From positions 9,585-73,584 of the forward strand of contig SSNP01000125.1 in NCBI GenBank assembly GCA_006937955.1: 64,000 nt of DNA, in the 5' to 3' direction. The notes beneath the pieces are model-generated. The model saw nothing but the letters and a program-made list of their open reading frames with translations. It did no database searches and was not told the origin of the DNA. The stretch is from Pachypanchax playfairii (lineage: Eukaryota; Chordata; Actinopteri; Cyprinodontiformes; Aplocheilidae). How positions within the stretch are numbered: the first letter of the stretch is position 1; each line of letters opens with the position of its first letter. Both the position numbers and the translations under genes were made by a program. Positions 12,548 through 27,300 of this stretch are shown here, piece by piece.

Positions 12548-13066
12548 TTAGTGTGACAATCAATACAATCTTTACTAAATGTACAAAAGATGCAGGAGAA
12601 TTTAACTATATAACAGTTTAGTAAAGTAATATTTTTGTTGCTGATGCTGCTTTTACAAGGTGTCAGGACTGTCAAAAAGATCAAAGGAAAGAGAAAAAGA
12701 AAAGCCAGAGGGAAACTTATCATTTAACTGTCTGATCTTAGATGCTTTTGAAATAAATATCTATGTAATATCATAAACTGTGACACCTGTAACAATATAC
12801 AGAAACCAAGCATTTACTGACAAGAACATTAAAAGGATGAGGCAAAAGCTTGATGCCTGTTTTCTCAGCTTTTATTTTTTTATTTTATTTTATGGGTTTC
12901 AAAGAATGTTTTTTCAAACATTTGTGAGCTTTATCTGTGATCAAGAAGCAAAGTAAAAAGTTGTATCATTACTTTAAAAGGAACCTAAATATCCTGCTAT
13001 AAGCTAGTTGGAGGAGGCATTGTGTGAGAATGATTAAATTGAAAATAATTTATTAATGAAGGGAAA
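12548..13066. other. Intronic sequence, nothing recognised
   Basis: AT-rich sequence with no exon, element boundary or RNA gene that I can support. Confidence 0.5.
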
Positions 13067-13738
13067 TTAAATCAGTACTAAATAACTTTTACAACTTTAA
13101 GTTACAGTTATGAAACTTGTCTAAGTGGATACTCACCGAAAAACATGTTCATCTTCATATCAGACACTCTGGACCCTCTAATGGCTTTAATATAGACTAA
13201 ATAACTTCAGTAATTCAGGTCTCAGCAGGAAGTGGTGTTCTGATGATTTATGCTGCCCTGATGAAAAATGCCTCCATAGTACAAATTAACAACTTATTTC
13301 ATAATAAGATGTTATTAGAAGTTTATACAGTATTCTTGTTTATAGTGAGTGTTTTCTGTTAATTATTTAAACATATTTTTTATTATCTTTTCCTGATATT
13401 TTCTATATAAAAGCCCTCTGGGTTCTTATCAGCCATTGTTGGGTCCTTCTCCTCTGGGTGTGTCCAAACATTTGCCTGTTGCTCTGACAATGTAAAGAAA
13501 GTAAAAATAACATCATATTTAGTGTTTCTGTCCTGGAGAATTTATTTAATAGGTAAAATGTATTTATGGAAAAATATAGAAACAAAAATAAATAATAAAT
13601 CTGTTTATTGAAGTCAAGACTGTAGAACGGCACACGTGTGTAGCACATCTCAACAGGTAGCATATTTCTACAGAACACCGGTTCCAGCAACGACTGTCTG
13701 AGACACGACTGTAGAAAAGTTATTTAGTACTGATTTAA
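13067..13738 (+). mobile_element. TTAA-type MITE, family 2, copy 2
   Basis: 672 bp. The two ends are perfect inverted repeats over at least 22 bp, beginning TTAAATCAGTACTAAATAAC and mirrored at 13715-13738, bounded by TTAA. It is direct to the copy at 7732-8400. It retains better ends than that copy and so looks younger. Non-coding. Confidence 0.88.
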
Positions 13739-15302
13739 AATGCTGTCCGTTAAAAGCAGGAACTGTGTTGCTTTTGTTCTGTCAATGTTTCAACATGAGT
13801 TTAGCGTGTTCAGATAAACATTAAGTGTTTATTAAGCACGTCACTCAGTACGTTTACATGCAGCAAGAAAAATCTGAATTATTGCCGAACTTCTGAAATG
13901 AATGTGACACCTTAGCTTGACTTTGACTAGTCCGACTAAACTACCCAGATAATGTGATTGGAAATTTAAATTTCTCTTAATGTAAAAGGTCGTTTTGAGA
14001 AGCCGAGCTGTCTGGAGCTAAGCCCCGCCCCTTCAGGAATACCTTTTCCACGGCTGCGGAAAAGTTATTCAGTACTGATTTAAGTGTATAAGACACATTG
14101 AAGAAATTCTTGAGTCACGGGCATCAGCATTGATGGGGGTGTCACACATACACTGTCTTAAATACTTTCCATTTTGAAGAAGAAAACAAAGCTTATTCAT
14201 ACTGGAGCTGTGGTTTCTGAGGGGGGGTTGAGGGGGTTTTGCAGTATATAAGCGGTGAATACTGACCAGATAATCTGTTGAACAATTAATCAAACTCCCC
14301 TCCAGACCCTGACAGATACGGAGGTCTGTATTTCATCATGAAAGCAACACATGGAACTCTCCAAACCTCATATTTGTTCACTGTGTAATGTGTCCACCAC
14401 ATTTCAACCTCAAACTCAAATTCAGACATACTTTAACATTTCTGCTAAAATTCACCTTCTCTACTTTGGAGGCTTTTTCCAATCTACTTATATTAATATA
14501 TTTCAGATGTTAAAACTGTTTATTTTATTATAACTTCAAACAGTTGAAAAAACACATGATCAGAGTTTCTGTCTGAACGAATAAATCTGAGCATGTATCA
14601 TCTTAATGTTGTATCAACAAGTGGAATAAAAAAAACTCAACAGCCAAAAACCAAATTTACTGAAACAGATCTGCACTCAGTCCGATAATTTCTGCATGGA
14701 ATCGTGAAGGAAACGGAGGAAATGTGGGCTGAAATGTTTTATAATGGGACTGAAATGATTTAAATTGAATTGCTTAAAAGCATGTGACAACATATTAATA
14801 GAACTCAGACAATGGCAAAAGAAGAAATTAGTTATCTGAAGGAGCTTCTAATAAATTAGTAATAATATCACAAGACAATCTGGGTCAGAACAGTAGTTCT
14901 TCAAACAGCTACTGGAAAAGAATGAGCGTATATCAGTGTGTAGTTGTACATCATTCCCTTGGTACCTAAACATAACTTCACCTCATGATCACGGTTTATA
15001 CAAGAGAGAATAATCTGTAGATTCATCTAAACATCATGTGAGATACTGACATGCACTAACATGCACACAAATCTAACTTGGCTTCACAACAAATAAAATG
15101 GATGTATTTCTTTATAGGAAACTCATCTCCTTCCCTGATGGGACACAAATAGACGTAACACAGGAAATACACGTTTGCTGCTCAGCAAAATATCAGAAAG
15201 TAGGTGGTTTAAATGTTTTGATCTGGACCATAAGGTCTATCAGAATGAGCCCAAAATCTTCTCAGAGATCATGAAAAATTTGTCAACACATTTGCAGATG
15301 AT
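13739..15302. other. Intronic sequence, with an orphan MITE end
   Basis: At about 14048-14082 the sequence CACGGCTGCGGAAAAGTTAT...TGATTTAA repeats the right end of MITE family 2 (compare 13705-13738) without the rest of the element, so a truncated third copy or a local duplication is present. The remaining sequence holds no gene that I can support. The array begins abruptly at its right edge. Confidence 0.5.
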
Positions 15303-18300
15303 GCGTGTGTATTGTATGTGTACTGTATGTGTACTGTATGTGTGCTGTATGTGTACTGTATGTGTACTGTATGTGTACTGTATGTGTGCTGTATGTGTGC
15401 TGTATGTGTGCTGTATGTGTACTGTATGTGTACTGTATGTGTACTGTATGTGTGCTGTATGTGTACTGTATGTGTACTGTATGTGTGCTGTATGTACTGT
15501 ATGTGTACTGTATGTGTACTGTATGTGTGCTGTATGTGTGCTGTATGTGTGCTGTATGTGTGCTGTATGTGTACTGTATGTGTACTGTATGTGTGCTGTA
15601 TGTGTACTGTATGTGTGCTGTATGTGTACTGTATGTGTACTGTATGTGTACTGTATGTGTGCTGTATGTGTGCTGTATGTGTGCTGTATGTGTACTGATG
15701 TGTTGTATGTGTGCTGTATGTGTACTGTATGTGTGCTGTATGTGTGCTGTATGTGTACTGTATGTGTACTGTATGTGTGCTGTATGTGTGCTGTATGTGT
15801 ATTGTATGTGTGCTTGTACTGTATGTGTGCTGTATGTGTGCTGTATGTGTACTGTATGTGTACTGTATGTGTACTGTATGTGTACTGTATGTGTACTGTA
15901 TGTGTACTGTATGTGTAGTATGTGCTGATGTGTGCTGTATGTGTCTGTATGTGTGTACTGTCTTGTGCTGTATGTGTACTGTATGTGTGCTGTATGTGTG
16001 CTGTATGTGTGCTGTATGTGTACTGTATGTGTACTGTATGTGTGCTGTATGTGTGCTGTATGTGTACTGTATGTGTACTGTATGTGTGCTGTATGTGTAC
16101 TGTATGTGTACTGTATGTGTATCTGTATGTGTCTGTATGTGTACTGTATGTGTGCTGTATGTGTGCTGTATGTGTGCTGTATGTGTGCTGTATGTGTACT
16201 GTATGTGTACTGTATGTGTACTGTATGTGTACTGTATGTGTACTGTATGTGTGCTGTATGTGTGCTGTATGTGTACTGTATGTGTACTGTATGTGTGCTG
16301 TATGTGTGCTGTATGTGTACTGTATGTGTACTGTATGTGTGCTGTATGTGTGCTGTATGTGTGCTGTATGTGTGCTGTATGTGTGCTGTATGTGTACTGT
16401 ATGTTGTGTACTGTATGTGTGCTGTATGTGTGCTGTATGTGTACTGTATGTGTACTGTATGTGTGCTGTATGTGTGCTGTATGTGTACTGTATGTGTCTG
16501 TATGTGTGTGTGTGCTGTATGTGTATTGTATGTGTGCTGTATGTGTGCTGTATGTGTACTGTATGTGTACTGTATGTGTACTGTATGTGTGCTGTATGTG
16601 TGCTGTATGTGTACTGTATGTGTACTGTATGTGTGCTGTATGTGTGCTGTATGTGTACTGTATGTGTGCTGTATGTGTGCTGTATGTGTACTGTATGTGT
16701 ACTGTATGTGTACTGTATGTGTACTGTATGTGTACTGTATGTGTGCTGTATGTGTGCTGTATGTGTGCTGTATGTGTGCTGTATGTGTGCTGTATGTGTA
16801 CTGTATGTGTGCTGTATGTGTACTGTATGTGTACTGTATGTGTACTGTATGTGTCTTATGTGTACTGTATGTTACTGTATGTGTGCTGTATGTGTGCTGT
16901 ATGTGTGCTGTATGTGTACTGTATGTGTACTGTATGTGTGCTGTATGTGTGCTGTATGTGTACTGTATGTGTACTGTATGTGTGCTGTATGTGTGCTGTA
17001 TGTGTGCTGTATGTGTACTGTATGTGTACTGTATGTGTGCTGTATGTGTGCTGTATGTGTACTGTATGTGTGCTGTATGTGTGCTGTATGTGTGCTGTAT
17101 GTGTGCTGTATGTGTGCTGTATGTGTACTGTATGTGTACTGTATGTGTGCTGTATGTGTACTGTATGTGTACTGTATGTGTACTGTATGTGTACTGTATG
17201 TGTGCTGTATGTGTACTGTATGTGTGCTGTATGTGTGCTGTATGTGTGCTGTATGTGTACTGTATGTGTACTGTATGTGTGCTGTATGTGTGCTGTATGT
17301 GTGCTGTATGTGTGCTGTATGTGTACTGTATGTGTACTGTATGTGTGCTGTATGTGTACTGTATGTGTACTGTATGTGTGCTGTATGTGTGCTGTATGTG
17401 TGCTGTATGTGTACTGTATGTGTGCTGTATGTGTGCTGTATGTGTACTGTATGTGTGCTGTATGTGTGCTGTATGTGTGCTGTATGTGTACTGTATGTGT
17501 ACTGTATGTGTGTGTATGTGTGCTGTATGCTGTATGTGTACTGTATGTGTACTGTATGTGTGCTGTATGTGTGCTGTATGTGTACTGTATGTGTACTGTA
17601 TGTGTGCTGTATGTGTGCTGTATGTGTACTGTATGTGTGCTGTATGTGTGCTGTATGTGTACTGTATGTGTACTGTATGTGTGCTGTATGTGTGCTGTAT
17701 GTGTACTGTATGTGTACTGTATGTGTGCTGTATGTGTGCTGTATGTGCTGTGTGTGTATGTGTGCTGTATGTGTGCTGTATGTGTACTGTATGTGTGCTG
17801 TATGTGTGCTGTATGTGTACTGTATGTGTACTGTATGTGTACTGTATGTGTCTGTATGTGTACTGTATGTGTACTGTATGTGTGCTGTATGTGTACTGTA
17901 TGTGTACTGTATGTGTACTGTATGTGTGCTGTATGTGTGCTGTATGTGTGCTGTATGTGTGCTGTATGTGTACTGTCTGTGTGCTGTATGTGTGTATGTG
18001 TACTGTATGTGTGCTGTATGTGTACTGTATGTGTACTGTATGTGTGCTGTATGTGTGCTGTATGTGTGCTGTATGTGTGCTGTATGTGTACTGTATGTGT
18101 GCTGTATGTGTGCTGTATGGTACTGTATGTGTGCTGTATGTGTACTGTATGTGTACTGTATGTGTACTGTATGTGTGCTGTATGTGTGCTGTATGTGTAC
18201 TGTATGTGTACTGTATGTGTGCTGTATGTGTGTTGTATGTGTGCTGTATGTGTGCTGTATGTGTTGTATGTGTACTGTATGTGTGCTGTATGTGTGCTGT

Positions 18301-21300
18301 ATGTGTACTGTATGTGTGCTGTATGTGTGCTGTATGTGTACTGTATGTGTACTGTATGTGTACTGTATGTGTGCTGTATGTGTGCTGTATGTGTGCTGTA
18401 TGTGTGCTGTATGTGTGCTGTATGTGTGCTGTATGTGTGCTGTATGTGTGCTGTATGTGTGCTGTATGTGTACTGTATGTGTACTGTATGTGTACTGTAT
18501 GTGTACTGTATGTGTACTGTATGTGTGCTGTATGTGTGCTGTATGTGTACTGTATGTGTACTGTATGTGTGCTGTATGTGTGCTGTATGTGTGCTGTATG
18601 TGTACTGTATGTGTGCTGTATGTGTGCTGTATGTGTGCTGTATGTGTACTGTATGTGTACTGTATGTGTACTGTATGTGTGCTGTATGTGTGCTGTATGT
18701 GTGCTGTATGTGTACTGTATGTGTACTGTATGTGTGCTGTATGTGTACTGTATGTGTAATGTATGTGTACTGTATGTGTCTGTATGTGTATGTGTACTGT
18801 ATGTGTGCTGTATGTGTACTGTATGTGTACTGTATGTGTACTGTATGTGTGCTGTATGTGTGCTGTATGTGTGCTGTATGTGTGCTGTATGTGTGCTGTA
18901 TTGTCTGTATGTGTTGTATGTGTATTGTATGTGTACTGTATGTGTACTGTATGTGTGCTGTATGTGTGCTGTATGTGTACTGTATGTGTGCTGTATGTGT
19001 GCTGTATGTGTACTGTATGTGTGCTGTATGTGTCTGTATGTGTACTGTATGTGTGCTGTATGTGTTGTATGTGCTGTATGTGTACTGTATGTGTACTGTA
19101 TGTGTACTGTATGTGTGCTGTATGTGTGCTGTATGTGTACTGTATGTGTACTGTATGTGTACTGTATGTGTACTGTATGTGTGCTGTATGTGTGCTGTAT
19201 GTGTACTGTATGTTACTGTCTGTATGTGTATTGTATGTGTGCTGTATGTGTACTGTATGTGTACTGTATGTGTACTGTATGTGTGCTGTATGTGTACTGT
19301 ATGTGTACTGTATGTGTGCTGTATGTGTTCTGTATGTGTGCTGTATGTGTACTGTATGTGTGCTGTATGTGTGCTGTATGTGTACTGTATGTGTACTGTA
19401 TGTGTGCTGTATGTGTGCTGTATGTGTGCTGTATGTGTGCTGTATGTGTACTGTATGTGTGCTGTATGTGTGCTGTATGTGTATTGTATGTGTGCTGTAT
19501 GTGTGCTGTATGTGTCGTGTACGTATGTGTACTGTATGTGTGCTGTATGTGTACTGTATGTGTGCTGTATGTGTGCTGTATGTGTACTGTATGTGTGCTG
19601 TATGTGTGCTGTATGTGTACTGTATGTGTACTGTATGTGTGCTGTATGTGTGCTGTATGTGTGCTGTATGTGTGCTGTATGTGTACTGTATGTGTACTGT
19701 ATGTGTGCTGTATGTGTGCTGTATGTGTGCTGTATGTGTACTGTATGTGTACTGTATGTGTGCTGTATGTGTGTGTATGTGTGCTGTATGTGTGCTGGCT
19801 GTATGTGTACTGTATGTGTACTGTATGTGTGCTGTATGTGTACTGTATGTGTGCTGTATGTGTGCTGTATGTGTGCTGTATGTGTACTGTATGTGTACTG
19901 TTTGTGTACTGTATGTGTGCTGTATGTGTGCTGTATGTGTGCTGTATGTGTACTGTATGTGTGCTGTATGTGTGCTGTATGTGTGCTGTATGTGTACTGT
20001 ATGTGTACTGTATGTGTGCTGTATGTGTACTGTATGTTAGTGTGCTGTATGTGTGCTGTATGTGTGCTGTATGTGTACTGTATGTGTGCTGTATGTGTAC
20101 TGTATGTGTGCTGTATGTGTGCTGTATGTGTACTGTATGTGTGCTGTATGTGTACTGTATGTGTGCTGTATGTGTGCTGTATGTGTGCTGTATGTGTACT
20201 GTATGTGTACTGTATGTGTACTGTATGTGTACTGTATGTGTGCTGTATGTGTGCTGTATGTGTGCTGTATGTGTGCTGTATGTGTGCTGTATGTGTGCTG
20301 TATGTGTGCTGTATGTGTGCTGTATGTGTACTGTATGTGTACTGTATGTGTGCTGTATGTGTACTGTATGTGTACTGTATGTGTGCTGTATGTGTGCTGT
20401 ATGTGTACTGTATGTGTACTGTATGTGTGCTGTATGTGTGCTGTATGTGTGCTGTATGTGTACTGTATGTGTACTGTATGTGTGCTGTATGTGTACTGTA
20501 TGTGTACTGTATGTGTACTGTATGTGTGCTGTATGTGTGCTGTATGTGTACTGTATGTGTGCTGTATGTGTGCTGTATGTGTGCTGTATGTGTACTGTAT
20601 GTGTGCTGTATGTGTGCTGTATGTGTACCGTGCTGTATGTGTGCTGTATGTGTGCTGTATGTGTACTGTATGTGTACTGTATGTGTGCTGTATGTGTACT
20701 GTATGTGTACTGTATGTGTACTGTATGTGTACTGTATGTGTGCTGTATGTGTGCTGTATGTGTGCTGTATGTGTGCTGTATGTGTGCTGTATGTGTGCTG
20801 TATGTGTACTGTATGTGTGCTGTATGTGTGCTGTATGTGTGCTGTATGTGTACTGTATGTGTACTGTATGTGTACTGTATGTGTGCTGTATGTGTACTGT
20901 ATGTGTATTGTATGTGTGCTGTATGTGTGCTGTATGTGTGCTGTATGTGTGCTGTATGTGTGCTGTATGTGTACTGTATGTGTGCTGTATGTGTACTGTT
21001 TGTGTACTGTATGTGTGCTGTATGTGTATTGTATGTGTGCTGTATGTGTGCTGTATGTGTGCTGTATGTGTACTGTATGTGTACTGTATGTGTGCTGTAT
21101 GTGTGCTGTATGTGTGCTGTATGTGTACTGTATGTGTACTGTATGTGTACTGTATGTGTACTGTATGTGTTCTGTATGTGTACTGTATGTGTACTGTATG
21201 TGTACTGTTTGTGTACTGTATGTGTGCTGTATGTGTGCTGTATGTGTGTTGTATGTGTACTGTATGTGTGCTGTATGTGTGCTGTATGTGTATTGTATGT

Positions 21301-24300
21301 GTGCTGTATGTGTGCTGTATGTGTACTGTATGTGTGCTGTATGTGTGCTGTATGTGTACTGTATGTGTACTGTATGTGTACTGTATGTGTACTGTATGTG
21401 TACTGTATGTGTGCTGTATGTGTGCTGTATGTGTGCTGTATGTGTACTGTATGTGTGCTGTATGTGTGCTGTATGTGTGCTGTATGTGTACTGTATGTGT
21501 GCTGTATGTGTGCTGTATGTGTGCTGTATGTGTACTGTATGTGTGCTGTATGTGTGCTGTATGTGTGCTGTATGTGTGCTGTATGTGTACTGTATGTGTA
21601 CTGTATGTGTACTGTATGTGTGCTGTATGTGTACTGTATGTGTACTGTATGTGTGCTGTATGTGTGCTGTATGTGTGCTGTATGTGTGCTGTATGTGTGC
21701 TGTATGTGTGCTGTATGTGTACTGTATGTGTGCTGTATGTGTACTGTATGTGTGCTGTATGTGTGCTGTATGTGTGCTGTATGTGTGCTGTATGTGTACT
21801 GTATGTGTACTGTATGTGTACTGTATGTGTACTGTATGTGTACTGTATGTGTACTGTATGTGTACTGTATGTGTGCTGTATGTGTGCTGTATGTGTGCTG
21901 TATGTGTGCTGTATGTGTACTGTATGTGTACTGTATGTGTGCTGTATGTGTGCTGTATGTGTACTGTATGTGTACTGTATGTGTACTGTATGTGTGCTGT
22001 ATGTGTACTGTATGTGTACTGTATGTGTGCTGTATGTGTACTGTATGTGTACTGTATGTGTGCTGTATGTGTACTGTATGTGTACTGTATGTGTACTGTA
22101 TGTGTACTGTATGTGTGCTGTATGTGTGCTGTATGTGTACTGTATGTGTATGTATGTGTGCTGTATGTGTGATGTATGTGTGCTGTATGTGTGCTGTATG
22201 TGTGCTGTATGTGTACTGTCTGTGTACTGTATGTGTACTGTATGTGTACTGTATGTGTGCTGTATGTGTGCTGTATGTGTGTTGTATGTGTGCTGTATGT
22301 GTGCTGTATGTGTGCTGCATGTGTACTGTATGTGTGCTGTATGTGTGCTGTATGTGTACTGTATGTGTACTGTATGTGTACTGTATGTGTGCTGTATGTG
22401 TACTGTATGTGTACTGTATGTGTACTATGTGTATTGTATGTGTACTGTATGTGTGCTGTATGTGTACTGTATGTGTACTGTATGTGTACTGTGTGTGTAC
22501 TGTATGTGTGCTGTATGTGTAGTGTATGTGTGCTGTATGTGTGCTGTATGTGTGCTGTATGTGTACTGTATGTGTACTGTATGTGTGCTGTATGTGTACT
22601 GTATGTGTACTGTATGTGTGCTGTATGTGTGCTGTATGTGTGCTGTATGTGTGCTGTATGTGTACTGTATGTGTACTGTATGTGTGCTGTATGTGTATTG
22701 TATGTGTGCTGTATGTGTGCTGTATGTGTACTGTATGTGTACTGTATGTGTGCTGTATGTGTGCTGTATGTGTGCTGTATGTGTACTGTATGTGTACTGT
22801 ATGTGTACTGTATGTGTGCTGTATGTGTGCTGTATGTGTACTGTATGTGTGCTGTATGTGTGCTGTATGTGTGCTGTATGTGTACTGTATGTGTACTGTA
22901 TGTGTGCTGTATGTGTACTGTATGTGTACTGTATGTGTACTGTATGTGTGCTGTATGTGTGCTGTATGTGTGCTGTATGTGTGCTGTATGTGTGCTGTAT
23001 GTGTGCTGTATGTGTGCTGTATGTGTATTGTATGTGTACTGTATGTGTGCTGTATGTGTGCTGTATGTGTACTGTATGTGTACTGTATGTGTGCTGTATG
23101 TGTGCTGTGTGTGTGCTGTATGTGTGCTGTATGTGTGCTGTATGTGTGCTGTATGTGTGCTGTATGTGTACTGTATGTGTGCTGTATGTGTACTGTATGT
23201 GTTCTGTATTTGTACTGTATTTGTGCTGTATGTGTGCGGTATGTGTACTGTATGTGTGCTGTATGTGTGCTGTATGTGTACTGTATGTGTACTGTATGTG
23301 TGCTGTATGTGTACTGTATGTGTACTGTATGTGTGCTGTATGTGTACTGTATGTGTACTTTATGTGTGCTGTATGTGTGCTGTATGTGTGCTGTATGTGT
23401 GCTGTGTGTGTACTGTATGTGTGCTGTATGTGTGCTGTATGTGTACTGTATGTGTACTGTATGTGTACTGTAAGTGTGCTGTATGTGTGCTGTATGTGTA
23501 CTGTATGTGTACTGTATGTGTGCTGTATGTGTACTGTATGTGTACTGTATGTGTACTGTATGTGTACTGTATGTGTACTGTATGTGTGCTGTATGTGTAC
23601 TGTATGTGTGCTGTATGTGTGCTGTATGTGTGCTGTATGTGTGCTGTATGTGTACTGTATGTGTACTGTATGTGTGCTGTATGTGTACTGTATGTGTACT
23701 GTATGTGTACTGTATGTGTACTGTATGTGTGCTGTATGTGTGCTGTATGTGTGCTGTATGTGTACTGTATGTGTACTGTATGTGTGCTGTATGTGTACTG
23801 TATGTGTACTGTATGTGTGCTGTATGTGTACTGTATGTGTGCTGTATGTGTACTGTATGTGTGCTGTATGTGTGCTGTATGTGTGCTGTATGTGTGCTGT
23901 ATGTGTGCTGTATGTGTACTGTATGTGTACTGTATGTGTGCTGTATGTGTGCTGTATGTGTACTGTATGTGTACTGTATGTGTACTGTATGTGTACTGTA
24001 TGTGTACTGTATGTGTGCTGTATGTGTGCTGTATGTGTGCTGTATGTGTGCTGTATGTGTACTGTATGTGTGCTGTATGTGTGCTGTATGTGTACTGTAT
24101 GTGTACTGTATGTGTGCTGTATGTGTACTGTATGTGTACTGTATGTGTACTGTATGTGTGCTGTATGTGTACTGTATGTGTACTGTATGTGTACTGTATG
24201 TGTGCTGTATGTGTGCTGTATGTGTGCTGTATGTGTACTGTATGTGTGCTGTATGTGTGCTGTATGTGTACTGTATGTGTGCTGTATGTGTATTGTATGT

Positions 24301-27300
24301 GTGCTGTATGTGTGCTGTATGTGTACTGTATGTGTGCTGTATGTGTGCTGTATGTGTACTGTATGTGTACTGTATGTGTTCTGTATGTGTCCTGTATGTG
24401 TACTGTATGTGTACTGTATGTGTGCTGTATGTGTGCTGTATGTGTGCTGTATGTGTACTGTATGTGTGCTGTATGTGTTCTGTATGTGTGCTGTATGCGT
24501 GCTGTATGTGTGCTGTATGTGTGCGGTATGTGTGCTGTATGTGTACTGTATGTGTACTGTATGTGTACTGTATGTGTACTGTATGTGTACTGTATGTGTG
24601 CTGTATGTGTGCTGTATGTGTGCTGTATGTGTGCTGTATGTGTGCTGTATGTGTACTGTATGTGTGCTGTATGTGTACTGTATGTGTACTGTATGTGTGC
24701 TGTATGTGTGCTGTATGTGTACTGTATGTGTTCTGTATGTGTTCTGTATGTGTACTGTATGTGTGCTGTATGTGTACTGTATGTGTGCTGTATGTGTGCT
24801 GTATGTGTGCTGTATGTGTACTGTATGTGTACTGTATGTGTGCTGTATGTGTGCTGTATGTGTGCTGTATGTGTGCTGTATGTGTGCTGTATGTGTACTG
24901 TATGTGTGCTGTATGTGTGCTGTATGTGTGCTGTATGTGTACTGTATGTGTGCTGTATGTGTGCTGTATGTGTGCTGTATGTGTGCTGTATGTGTACTGT
25001 ATGTGTACTGTATGTGTACTGTATGTGTGCTGTATGTGTGCTGTATGTGTGCTGTATGTGTGCTGTATGTGTACTGTATGTGTGCTGTATGTGTGCTGTA
25101 TGTGTACTGTATGTGTACTGTATGTGTACTGTATGTGTGCTGTATGTGTGCTGTATGTGTGCTGTATGTGTACTGTATGTGTGCTGTATGTGTGCTGTAT
25201 GTGTGCTGTATGTGTGCTGTATGTGTGCTGTATGTGTGCTGTATGTGTACTGTATGTGTACTGTATGTGTGCTGTATGTGTGCTGTATGTGTACTGTATG
25301 TGTACTGTATGTGTACTGTATGTGTGCTGTATGTGTGCTGTATGTGTGCTGTATGTGTGCTGTATGTGTTCTGTATGTGTGCTGTATGTGTACTGTATGT
25401 GTGCTGTATGTGTACTGTATGTGTACTGTATGTGTGCTGTATGTGTGCTGTATGTGTGCTGTATGTGTGCTGTATGTGTACTGTATGTGTACTGTATGTG
25501 TACTGTATGTGTACTGTATGTGTACTGTATGTGTACTGTATGTGTACTGTATGTGTACTGTATGTGTGCTGTATGTGTGCTGTATGTGTGCTGTATGTGT
25601 GCTGTATGTGTGCTGTATGTGTGCTGTATGTGTGCTGTATGTGTGCTGTATGTGTACTGTATGTGTGCTGTATGTGTGCTGTATGTGTGCTGTATGTGTG
25701 CTGTATGTGTGTTGTATGTGTACTGTATGTGTGCTGTATGTGTGCTGTATGTTTACTGTATGTGTACTGTATGTGTACTGTATGTGTACCGTATGTGTAC
25801 TGTATGTGTACTGTATGTGTGCTGTATGTGTGCTGTATGTGTGCTGTATGTGTGCTGTATGTGTGCTGTATGTGTACTGTATGTGTGCTGTATGTGTACT
25901 GTATGTGTACTGTATGTGTACTGTATGTGTACTGTATGTGTTCTGTATGTGTGCTGTATGTGTGCTGTATGTGTGCTGTATGTGTACTGTATGTGTACTG
26001 TATGTGTTCTGTATGTGTACTGTATGTGTGCTGTGTGTGTGCTGTATGTGTACTGTATGTGTATTGTATGTGTGCTGTATGTGTGCTGTATGTGTACTTT
26101 ATGTGTACTGTATGTGTGCTGTATGTGTATTGTATGTGTGCTGTATGTGTACTGTATGTGTACTGTATGTGTGCTGTATGTGTGCTGTATGTGTACTGTA
26201 TGTGTACTGTATGTGTGCTGTATGTGTGCTGTATGTGTACTGTATGTGTGCTGTATGTGTGCTGTATGTGTGCTGTATGTTTACTGTATGTGTGCTGTAT
26301 GTGTGCTGTATGTGTGCTGTATGTGTACTGTATGTGTACTGTATGTGTGCTGTATGTGTGCTGTATGTGTACTGTATGTGTACTGTATGTGTGCTTATGT
26401 GTATTGTATGTGTGCTGTATGTGTACTGTTTGTGTGCTGTATGTTTACTGTATGTGTGCTGTATGTGTGCTGTATGTGTACTGTATGTGTGCTTTATGTG
26501 TACTGTATGTGTGCTGTATGTGTATTGTATGTGTACTGTATGTGTACTGTATGTGTACTGTATGTGTGCTGTATGTGTACTGTATGTGTGCTGTATGTGT
26601 GCTGTATGTGTGCTGTATGTGTACTGTATGTGTGCTGTATGTGTGCTGTATGTGTGCTGTATGTGTGCTGTATGTGTGCTGTATGTGTACTGTATGTGTA
26701 CTGTATGTGTACTGTATGTGTGCTGTATGTGTACTGTATGTGTACTGTATGTTACTGTATTTTACTGTATGTGTGCTGTATGTGTGTTGTATGTGTGCTG
26801 TATGTGTGCTGTATGTGTGCTGTATGTGTGCTGTATGTGTACTGTATGTGTGCTGTATGTGTACTGTATGTGTACTGTATGTGTACTGTATGTGTACTGT
26901 ATGTGTGCTGTATGTGTGCTGTATGTGTACTGTATGTGTGCTGTATGTGTGCTGTATGTGTGCTGTATGTGTGCTGTATGTGTGCTGTATGTGTACTGTA
27001 TGTGTACTGTATGTGTACTGTATGTGTACTGTATGTGTGCTGTATGTGTACTGTATGTGTGCTGTATGTGTATTGTATGTGTACTGTATGTGTACTGTAT
27101 GTGTGCTGTATGTGTGCTGTATGTGTGCTGTATGTGTGCTGTATGTGTGCTGTATGTGTGCTGTATGTGTGGTGTATGTGTGCTGTATGTGTGCTGTATG
27201 TGTACTGTATGTGTACTGTATGTGTGCTGTATGTGTATTGTATGTGTACTGTATGTGTACTGTATGTGTACTGTATGTGTGCTGTATGTGTGCTGTATGT

